This document shows, piece after piece, positions 57,284 through 64,000 of a DNA stretch of 64,000 bases. The notes under the pieces are model-generated. The model made no database searches. It worked only from the letters and a program-made list of their open reading frames with translations, and was not told where the DNA came from. The stretch is taken from the NCBI RefSeq assembly GCF_000348985.1, contig NC_035927.1, positions 372,001-436,000 on the forward strand, in the 5' to 3' direction. Position numbers and translations under genes: made by a program. How positions within the stretch are numbered: position 1 is the stretch's first letter; each line of letters starts with the position of its first letter. This DNA is from Huiozyma naganishii CBS 8797 (Eukaryota; Ascomycota; Saccharomycetes; Saccharomycetales; Saccharomycetaceae).

Positions 57284-60200
57284 ATGACTGCTGATGAACA
57301 GTATTGGTCGCAGCTGCGTCCCTTTCAAGGCGGACTGCTGACGCCGGACGAGCAATCTCGGCAGGAGCGGTATCTGGTGGCAAGACACCCGAGTAATGCG
57401 GAGACCAGGCGGAACGTTGCTCTGGATAACACGAGGAAGCGGTTTGAGCAGTTGCTCGGGATCAGTGGGCTGTTCCGGCATTTCATGGTGAACAAGGCGA
57501 AGAGTGACCCTGCGTTCCAAAAGATCCTGGACGGGATCGACGAGAAGCAGCTTGCCAGAAGCAAAGGCGGGGTCCGGAAGAGGAAGTCCGAAAGGGAGGA
57601 GGATGCAGAATTGTTGAAGGATGAGGAGATGGACGGAGAGGACAGCGACATTGGGCAAGAGGTGGAAGAGTATAGAGAATCGCCCAAATTTGTCAACGGT
57701 GAACTGAGACCTTACCAGATCCAAGGTTTGAATTGGCTGATCTCACTCCACAAAACGGGTTTATCCGGTATCTTGGCCGATGAGATGGGGCTTGGGAAGA
57801 CTCTACAGACAATCTCTTTCTTGGGGTACCTGCGCTACGTCGAAAAGATCTGTGGTCCATTCCTTGTCATTGCCCCCAAATCCACTTTGAATAACTGGTT
57901 GAGAGAGATCAACAGGTGGACCCCAGAGGTTAATGCATTAGTCTTGCAAGGTGACAAAGAAGAAAGAGCTGCTTTGCTCAGAGACAGAATCCTAGCATGC
58001 GATTTCGATGTAGTGGTTACCTCTTACGAGCTCATTATCAAAGAGAAATCGTACATGAAGAAGATCGACTGGGAGTACATTATCATTGATGAGGCTCACA
58101 GAATCAAAAACGAGGAGTCCATGCTGTCGCAAGTCATCAGAGAATTTACCTCCAGAAATAGACTGCTGATCACAGGTACCCCATTGCAGAATAACCTGCA
58201 CGAATTGTGGGCTTTGTTGAACTTTCTTTTGCCCGATATTTTCTCCAATTCACAGGACTTCGACGCTTGGTTTTCGTCCGAGGCTAGTGAGGAGAACAAG
58301 GAGAAGATTGTGAAACAGCTGCATACCGTACTGCAACCTTTCCTACTACGTCGTATCAAAAGTGAGGTCGAGACATCGCTGCTCCCAAAGCAGGAGATGA
58401 ATCTGTACGTTGGTATGTCCAGTATGCAAAGAAAATGGTACAAGCAGATTCTAGAAAAGGATATTGACGCTGTGAATGGCTCTAACGGTAACAAGGAATC
58501 CAAAACAAGACTGTTGAATATTGTCATGCAATTGAGAAAGTGCTGTAACCACCCATACTTATTTGATGGTGCAGAACCAGGCCCACCATACACCACCGAC
58601 GAACATTTGGTGTTTAATTCTGCTAAACTGAAGGTCTTGGATAGATTGCTAGCTAAATGGAAGGCCGAGGGGTCGCGTGTTTTAATCTTCAGTCAAATGT
58701 CTAGATTGTTGGATATATTGGAGGATTATTGCTTTTTGAGAAGTTACTCGTACTGTAGAATTGATGGGTCCACTGACCACGAAGATCGTATCCGGTCCAT
58801 CGATGAATACAACGCTCCAGACTCGGAGAAATTCATCTTCCTGTTGACCACCCGTGCCGGCGGGTTAGGTATCAATCTAACCAGTGCTGACATTGTTGTT
58901 CTTTTCGATTCTGATTGGAACCCACAGGCAGATCTGCAGGCCATGGACAGAGCGCATCGGATTGGGCAGAAAAAACAAGTAAAAGTCTTTAGATTTGTTA
59001 CCGACGTTTCGGTAGAGGACAAGATTTTGGAAAGAGCCACTCAGAAACTAGAGACTGGATCAATTGGTCATACAGCAGACAGGGGGCTCAAGCAAGAGCA
59101 GAAGGAGAGCAAAGCAGAATCAAAGGACTCTTTGCTATCCATGATTCAGCACGGTGCCGCTGACGTGTTCGAAGCTAAAAGTAATACAGCAAGTACGAAT
59201 GGAACTCCTCAACCCGAAAACACGAAGAATCCAAACAAAGGCTCTGGGAAACAAGGAAATACCAACCAAGACCCTGATCCAGAGATTGATATTGAAGCTA
59301 TCCTATCGGCATCAGAATCGAAAACCCAATCTTTGAATGCAAAGTATGAGTCGTTGGGTCTGGACGATTTACAGAGATTTAACCAAGATTCCGCTTATGA
59401 ATGGAACGGTACTAATTTCAAAAAACAGAAGATACAAAAGGACATCATTGACCCAATGTGGATGCATCCAACCACCAAGCGTGAACGGAGAGGTAACGAT
59501 AACTACATTGTGGACAATTACTACAAAGATATCCTGAATCCCAGAAAACCCCCAGCGCCTGTTCAGCCACGGATGCCTAAACCACGTCCATTTTATAGTC
59601 ATCAAATGCAGAACCCCGGACTGAAAGATCTCTATGAGAAGGAGCGCTTCTGGATTGCCAAGAAGACTGCATATGTTCCAAATGACGATGACGTGAAGGC
59701 CCTTTACGGTGATAATCTGTCTAAGGAAGAGATGGCGCAAAAACTAACCTTGATGAAGAAAACTGTTAAGATTGCTGAACCGTTAACTGAAGAAGAAGAA
59801 GCATTGAAGGTTAAATGGGAAACGGAAGGTTTCGGAAATTGGAAGATCCTAGAATTCAGAAAGTTCATCAGTTTGTCGGGTAAGTATGGTAGAAACTCTA
59901 TTCAGGCAATTGCTTCTGAGTTGGCGCCTGCAAAAACCGTTGACGAAGTGAGAGCATATGCGAAAGCTTTCTGGACCAATTATAAAGATATTGAGGATCA
60001 TGATAGACTGATTAAAAATATCGAAGCAGAAGAAGAGAGATTAAGACGCATAAAATACCAGCAAGCGATTTTAAAGCGGAAGATTTCTGAATTTAAGAAC
60101 CCATTTTTCGAGCTGAAATTCAAGTTCCCACCTTCGACTAACAACAAAAGAATATTTTCTGAAGAGGAGGATAGGTTCTTGCTTGTTTCATTAAACAAAT

Positions 60201-60736
60201 ACGGATTGGAGAGAAGCGATATCTATGAAATGATAAGGGATGAAATTAGAGATTGTCCGTTATTCCAATTGGATTTTTTCTTCCAAAGTAGAACTCCGCT
60301 CGAAATCGGTAGGAGAGTCTATACATTGATGCAATGTCTGGAGAAGGAATATCCACCGGAAACTTTGGCACAATTAGAAAAAATTGAGAAGGATGCCGCT
60401 GCACAACCGCCAGTTGCCACTAAAGAATTAACTGAGAATCATATGACTCCTAAAGTGGAGGAAAATACGCCTGTGGTCAAATCAGAGCCTCCAGTCACTG
60501 CATCTTCTGTCGACAGTACCACGACGGATCCAACACTGCTAAAACAAGATGCATCTGAAAGTTCGGAAACCGGGAAATTACCAGAACTAATGTCTGAACA
60601 AGGTACTATAAATAAGCGGCCTCTAGAGGAAAGCACGGTGAGTTCAGAACAGTCTGCTGTGTTGGAGGGAAACCCTGAAACAACCACCCTCCCAGATGCT
60701 GCTTCTACTGAAGTTAAAAGAGCAAAGCACGAATGA
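57284..60736 (+). CDS. ISW1: ISW1, ISWI-family chromatin remodelling ATPase with a scrambled NegC motif
   Basis: ATPase of the ISW1a/ISW1b nucleosome-spacing complexes. It has 1150 residues from the first in-frame ATG. EQYWSQLRPFQGGLLTP and RHFMVNKAKSDPAFQKIL near the N-terminus mark ISW1 rather than ISW2. The SNF2 ATPase has Walker A DEMGLGKT, DEAH in IIIDEAHRIKNE, and motif VI QAMDRAHRIGQ. HAND, SANT and SLIDE follow from about residue 830. Directly after ERATQKL (L589), where ISWI proteins have RLDQLVIQQ, this frame reads ETGSIGHTADRG. The expected codons AGA-CTG-GAT-CAA-TTG-GTC are intact in the +1 frame at 59052-59078. The N-terminus is about 70 residues shorter than in S. cerevisiae. 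ISW1 is YBR245C in S. cerevisiae, on the sister block. Confidence 0.93.
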   Translation: MTADEQYWSQLRPFQGGLLTPDEQSRQERYLVARHPSNAETRRNVALDNTRKRFEQLLGISGLFRHFMVNKAKSDPAFQKILDGIDEKQLARSKGGVRKRKSEREEDAELLKDEEMDGEDSDIGQEVEEYRESPKFVNGELRPYQIQGLNWLISLHKTGLSGILADEMGLGKTLQTISFLGYLRYVEKICGPFLVIAPKSTLNNWLREINRWTPEVNALVLQGDKEERAALLRDRILACDFDVVVTSYELIIKEKSYMKKIDWEYIIIDEAHRIKNEESMLSQVIREFTSRNRLLITGTPLQNNLHELWALLNFLLPDIFSNSQDFDAWFSSEASEENKEKIVKQLHTVLQPFLLRRIKSEVETSLLPKQEMNLYVGMSSMQRKWYKQILEKDIDAVNGSNGNKESKTRLLNIVMQLRKCCNHPYLFDGAEPGPPYTTDEHLVFNSAKLKVLDRLLAKWKAEGSRVLIFSQMSRLLDILEDYCFLRSYSYCRIDGSTDHEDRIRSIDEYNAPDSEKFIFLLTTRAGGLGINLTSADIVVLFDSDWNPQADLQAMDRAHRIGQKKQVKVFRFVTDVSVEDKILERATQKLETGSIGHTADRGLKQEQKESKAESKDSLLSMIQHGAADVFEAKSNTASTNGTPQPENTKNPNKGSGKQGNTNQDPDPEIDIEAILSASESKTQSLNAKYESLGLDDLQRFNQDSAYEWNGTNFKKQKIQKDIIDPMWMHPTTKRERRGNDNYIVDNYYKDILNPRKPPAPVQPRMPKPRPFYSHQMQNPGLKDLYEKERFWIAKKTAYVPNDDDVKALYGDNLSKEEMAQKLTLMKKTVKIAEPLTEEEEALKVKWETEGFGNWKILEFRKFISLSGKYGRNSIQAIASELAPAKTVDEVRAYAKAFWTNYKDIEDHDRLIKNIEAEEERLRRIKYQQAILKRKISEFKNPFFELKFKFPPSTNNKRIFSEEEDRFLLVSLNKYGLERSDIYEMIRDEIRDCPLFQLDFFFQSRTPLEIGRRVYTLMQCLEKEYPPETLAQLEKIEKDAAAQPPVATKELTENHMTPKVEENTPVVKSEPPVTASSVDSTTTDPTLLKQDASESSETGKLPELMSEQGTINKRPLEESTVSSEQSAVLEGNPETTTLPDAASTEVKRAKHE

Positions 60737-60896
60737 ACAAGTGCGTTATAATCTTCGAGCAATCTGCTCGGTGACCAACACGTCTGAACATCTTATTTGT
60801 CTTACGATTCTAGATTTCGATTTTTGTACTTGGATATACAAAGAACTGTACATCACTACGTTGTTATTTACTGTAGCGCCGTCCCCTGGTTTAGAG

Positions 60897-61967
60897 TTAT
60901 TGCTGTGCGGTTATAACAGACATACATTTAAACTCGTTGGAGTACGTAGATTTCCAAAGACGGACCTTCCCGTCGTCACCGGCACTCGACAAAATAGTGC
61001 CCGTTAGGTTCCATGATACAGACCAAACTTCGCTCTTGTGGTCGTCGTGTTCGCTCAATAACTCGATGTTCAGGACGGACGACAGTTGTTTGGAAGGAAC
61101 AAAAGCAGGCACGTCGGAGCTATTATCAGGACTTGAGTCTGCAAAATCTGGCGACAAACTTTGCTCGGTATTCGTTGATGGCTCAATCTGCTGTATCCCA
61201 CTAGTATCCGAGGGCAACTTTTCTGTAATCTTGAAGATTCGCACTTTCCCGTCCTTCGATCCTGTTGCAACAAGCTGGTACCACCTCCCAATTGATGGAG
61301 CCCAACTTATACTTCTGATGAGTCCCCTGTGGCCCTTCAATCTTGCCGCAATGTGTAGTTTGTTATCCTTCCCTCTCTGGTATATCAAGGCTTGGTCCAG
61401 TGCACACACGGCCAGCTTCTCAGCTGAAAATCTAGATGGACACCATGCAAGACAGAAGTCTGATTGTAGGTGGTTCGCTGGAGGAGCTGGTAACACTTTG
61501 ATCTCTGAGGTGAGGGTCCACGATCTCAAATCAGATGGTTCCAGGGCATCGTATATCCTGAGCAACCCGTCGTTGCCAATACAAGCGAATTTGAGCCCCA
61601 GATGCGCGGGGGCAAATTTAACGCTGTACAGGGCACCTTGTGAGTCGTTTAGTGTGGCCAGCTTACTCCAGCGGCGACCAGACAATTCGTCTTGGTCTGG
61701 ATTCTCCTCCCAAACCTTCACCGTTTTATCATAGGACGCCGTTACTATAATCCGTCCGTACTCCGGGGATGCCCAGTCCAGTGATACAATGGAAGAGTCG
61801 TGTGCTTTCCAAGAATCGCTCAGTTCCCACTCGTTCGTGTCTTTGTCACACTTGAACACTTTGACGTGCTGGTCAGAGGAACATGTTGCGACGAATCTGC
61901 CGTAGAAGTCGTACACGACGTCGTGTACGAGGTCCTCGTGTCCACTATCAAAAGGCTTCAAACTCAT
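60897..61967 (-). CDS. SEH1: SEH1, WD40 subunit of the nuclear pore Y-complex and SEA complex
   Basis: Six-bladed WD40 protein shared by the Nup84 complex and the SEACAT complex that controls TORC1. From the ATG at 61967 it has 356 residues (S. cerevisiae 349) and opens with the conserved KPFDSGHEDLVHDVVYDFYG. Repeats include ATCSSDQHVKVFKCD, SYDKTVKVWEEN and ATGSKDGKVRIFKIT. A low-complexity loop precedes the last blade. An in-frame ATG at 62036 would add 23 residues (MTVSINELTGHRSS...) not known in the family. It converges on ISW1 with 160 bp between stops. Confidence 0.94.
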   Translation of the reverse strand: MSLKPFDSGHEDLVHDVVYDFYGRFVATCSSDQHVKVFKCDKDTNEWELSDSWKAHDSSIVSLDWASPEYGRIIVTASYDKTVKVWEENPDQDELSGRRWSKLATLNDSQGALYSVKFAPAHLGLKFACIGNDGLLRIYDALEPSDLRSWTLTSEIKVLPAPPANHLQSDFCLAWCPSRFSAEKLAVCALDQALIYQRGKDNKLHIAARLKGHRGLIRSISWAPSIGRWYQLVATGSKDGKVRIFKITEKLPSDTSGIQQIEPSTNTEQSLSPDFADSSPDNSSDVPAFVPSKQLSSVLNIELLSEHDDHKSEVWSVSWNLTGTILSSAGDDGKVRLWKSTYSNEFKCMSVITAQQ

Positions 61968-62114
61968 CTGAATGCCTCGTGTTCTAAACCTACACGAGCT
62001 TCTGTGACCCGTAAGTTCGTTAATGCTCACGGTCATCCATTAATTCAACTGTGATAAAAGTTGCAATATCAAAAGTTGATTACACGATGAGGAAGTTACA
62101 TCATACAGACTCCA

Positions 62115-62136
62115 GTGTGTGTGTGTGTGTGTGTGT
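62115..62136. repeat. (GT)11 microsatellite
   Basis: An uninterrupted GT run in the 3' flank of YGK1 and upstream of SEH1. Confidence 0.95.
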
Positions 62137-62189
62137 ATACAGTCATAGATATGCTTGCTGAGTGTTGCATTGGTACGTATCTTGTGAGA

Positions 62190-62852
62190 TTACTGTGTCA
62201 ACGATGCAAAGAATGCGCGTCTTTCCTCCAGGAGAGCTTGTAACCATTGGCCAACTTCATCTGTAGATATATCCTTTGCGGAGGAGTAGAACTGCTCCAG
62301 TTTCTTCTCGCCACGGTACTGCTTCTCGTACTCGAAGCACTGCACGAGCATTTCGAATTTGTCCAGGTCTTTACAGTACACAGCCTCAAGACACCTCTGT
62401 TCCTCGTAGTCCAGCCACCTGTCCATTAGTTGTTCTGCAGCGGCAGCGTTGTACGACCCGAGAAGCCCGCCACAAAGAAACTGCATCGCCTTCAGTTCTC
62501 TGAGGTGTTTCTCCCACTTGGTCACGGACTTGTCCTGCGGAGTGATGTCCCCGACGAGGCACTCGGCGACGTCGTGCGCCATCGCGATCATCGCACACTT
62601 CTGAGGGTCGATCCCACCGGTTCGCAGACACAGCGCCATCAGGGACATCCTGTGCATGTGGTCGCTGATGGACTCTGCTGACTCTTGGGGGATCCCGTTC
62701 TGCAACCACCCAGTCCTGCGTTGCGACTTCAACCATGTCAGTGCGTGGAAGAACACCAAAGGCGTCTTGCTGTTGCTCAATTGCAACAGTTCCGCGGGGA
62801 ACTTTTCCGCTGGGTCCCAATCCGTCTGCGTGGGCTGATCTGCGGTCGCCAT
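62190..62852 (-). CDS. YGK1: YGK1, HD-domain 5'-deoxynucleotidase (HDDC2 type)
   Basis: A metal-dependent phosphohydrolase of the HDDC2/YfbR type, expected to dephosphorylate deoxynucleoside monophosphates. It has 220 residues (S. cerevisiae YGL101W 215; the WGD copy YBR242W is longer). Metal-binding residues are visible: His in SISDHMHRM, the His-Asp pair in MAMAHDVAECLVGDITP (here IAMAHDVAE), and a later Asp in DKFEMLVQCFEYE. Start ATG at 62852. It is divergent from VPS73 with 150 bp between starts, and ISW1, YGK1 and VPS73 together mirror the YBR241C-YBR245C block of S. cerevisiae. Confidence 0.93.
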   Translation of the reverse strand: MATADQPTQTDWDPAEKFPAELLQLSNSKTPLVFFHALTWLKSQRRTGWLQNGIPQESAESISDHMHRMSLMALCLRTGGIDPQKCAMIAMAHDVAECLVGDITPQDKSVTKWEKHLRELKAMQFLCGGLLGSYNAAAAEQLMDRWLDYEEQRCLEAVYCKDLDKFEMLVQCFEYEKQYRGEKKLEQFYSSAKDISTDEVGQWLQALLEERRAFFASLTQ

Positions 62853-63002
62853 ATCGTGCTTGGCTTGTTGCTTCTACACCTTCGCACTGACTCGCTTTCC
62901 TCGCAGTATATCATACATCAGCTTAATTAACAGCTGGGAAGAGGGTTCAATGGAGCGACAAGTTGTGACACAGAAGGAAGGCTCTACCGGTAGCGACGCG
63001 GC

Positions 63003-64000
63003 ATGAGACAGAGTTACAAAGTGGCTGGCGTGCTGTATGGGTCCGTTAGTGTGGTGGCGATGCAGCTTGGGATGCTGAACTTCCCGCAGTTTGTGGCTAC
63101 CTGTACGGAGTTCCTAGTCCCCAATGAGCTCGTTGAGAACAGGGGTCCCTTCCAAGAGTTGATGCAGTGCATCCCCATGGAGAACGACATTGGACTGAGC
63201 ATGATTACCAGTGCACTGTTTTCAGGGGGGGCAGTAGGGTGTCTTATCAGCGATTATTGCAACTTCTACCATGTCTTCCCGCTGAGATGGGAGTTTCTAG
63301 GTGCGCTGGCCTTGGAAGGTTTGAGTCTGCTAGGGTTGGTCTACAGTGAATCCATACATGGTGTTGCAATGTGGAGGTTTGTTGGTGGGCTCGGTTGTGG
63401 TGTTGTCTTGGGTATCGTGCCGACGTACGTAGATCTGCTCACAGAGTTGAAGTTAATGCCGAAGCAGGTCGCAAACTTGGGTTACATGGTGAGTTTAGCA
63501 CTCGGGGTGGCCGTGTGTCAAGTTGTATCGTGGCCTGTGATTGACTCCTTCAATTGGAGGTGGATATTTGTGTATCATTTGATACTAGTTGTGGGCAACA
63601 TGCTGGCAGTTCTGACAATGTTGGTGGAGTCCCCCAAGTGGTACTTGATAATGCGGGATAAAGCTGGTACAAAGGAATCCCTTCGTCAGTATCTAGAAGG
63701 TACCCAGGAAGAGCATGATATTTCAAGGGTCATTGACAAGTGGGGACAAGAACTGGATGATATTGTCCGTTTACACCTGGAGAGTACCGCATCAAATACA
63801 GTTTATGAGAGGATCCGGTACTGGATACTGTACGTGTACAGAAACCTCGCAGATGTTGGACCTCTGACTACGAAGATGGTGCTCGTGCAGTGTTTCAATT
63901 TCAACTTCATGGATCTGTACGGGATCAAAGTCATCAAAGAGATCATGCCAGATTCCACATTCCCTGTCAACGTAGCTCTATCATGTCTCAACGTCGCTTT
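63003..64000 (+). CDS. VPS73: VPS73-type sugar-porter-like membrane protein (3' end cut by window edge)
   Basis: The frame opens at ATG 63003 and stays open to the right edge, 332 complete codons, so the stop lies outside. The product is a major-facilitator protein of the sugar porter type. Successive hydrophobic segments include YKVAGVLYGSVSVVAMQLGM, MITSALFSGGAVGCLISDY and a fourth-helix region WRFVGGLGCGVVLGIVPTYV with the porter P-x-Y signature. The family PESPRWL motif appears as VESPKWYL, before a cytosolic loop. S. cerevisiae VPS73 (YGL104C) and YBR241C are the WGD pair at this place, and VPS73 affects vacuolar sorting. The transported substrate is unknown. RPL28 (YGL103W) is not in the interval. 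Confidence 0.88.
   Translation, partial: MRQSYKVAGVLYGSVSVVAMQLGMLNFPQFVATCTEFLVPNELVENRGPFQELMQCIPMENDIGLSMITSALFSGGAVGCLISDYCNFYHVFPLRWEFLGALALEGLSLLGLVYSESIHGVAMWRFVGGLGCGVVLGIVPTYVDLLTELKLMPKQVANLGYMVSLALGVAVCQVVSWPVIDSFNWRWIFVYHLILVVGNMLAVLTMLVESPKWYLIMRDKAGTKESLRQYLEGTQEEHDISRVIDKWGQELDDIVRLHLESTASNTVYERIRYWILYVYRNLADVGPLTTKMVLVQCFNFNFMDLYGIKVIKEIMPDSTFPVNVALSCLNVA

Overview
The window is nuclear chromosome from a budding yeast of the family Saccharomycetaceae. The genes are compact and mostly intronless. The only introns seen are two in RPL7, both with GTATGT donors. Gene order follows the left arm of Saccharomyces cerevisiae chromosome VII: MRH4, ALG2, SGF73, NPY1, MNP1, RPB9, AFT1, HSF1, MPS2, RPL7, DBP3, KXD1, YGL081W, YGL082W, SCY1, LCL3, MAD1, MMS2, snR10, alpha-factor, LIF1, NBP35, NUP145, SPC105, PAN2, TOS8/CUP9, SRM1, USE1, SEH1, YGK1, VPS73. 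These names rest on protein recognition plus synteny, with no database search.

Genes that S. cerevisiae keeps on the sister chromosomes of the whole-genome duplication (WGD) are interleaved: HRR25 (YPL204W), CBC2 (YPL178W) and ISW1 (YBR245C). Several YGL neighbours are absent from their slots: HNM1, MPC1, GUP1, VPS45 and the essential LSG1. I read this as a post-WGD yeast with different duplicate losses from S. cerevisiae, for example the Kazachstania/Naumovozyma area. The species is not determined, and a rearranged non-WGD yeast is not excluded.

Layout. 1-12 kb: mitochondrial helicase MRH4 (cut by the left edge), ALG2, SAGA subunit SGF73, NADH diphosphatase NPY1, casein kinase HRR25, mitoribosomal bL12m, RPB9 and the iron regulator AFT1. 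12-22 kb: HSF1, spindle pole body MPS2, then a ribosome-biogenesis cluster (snR39b, RPL7 with an intronic snR39-type snoRNA, and DBP3 with a PAC/RRPE promoter). 22-34 kb: KXD1, a tail-anchored FHA-like protein, a MINDY-family pseudo-deubiquitinase with a CaaX box, a membrane protein I cannot name, SCY1, LCL3, MAD1 and MMS2. 34-46 kb: snR10, alpha-factor, LIF1, NBP35, NUP145 and SPC105. 46-64 kb: PAN2, CBC2, a TALE homeobox gene with a very long upstream region, SRM1, USE1, ISW1, SEH1, YGK1 and the start of VPS73 (cut by the right edge).

The points most worth a second look are these. A compensated frameshift destroys the conserved RLDQLVIQQ motif of ISW1. The MINDY homolog has lost both its catalytic Cys and His. 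Two C/D snoRNAs guide methylation of rRNA nucleotides two apart, and the intronic one is enclosed by a 14-bp stem. A 418-codon ORF of doubtful status lies upstream of the homeobox gene. A membrane protein sits where S. cerevisiae has no gene. I found no transposon, tRNA gene, CRISPR array or foreign island.
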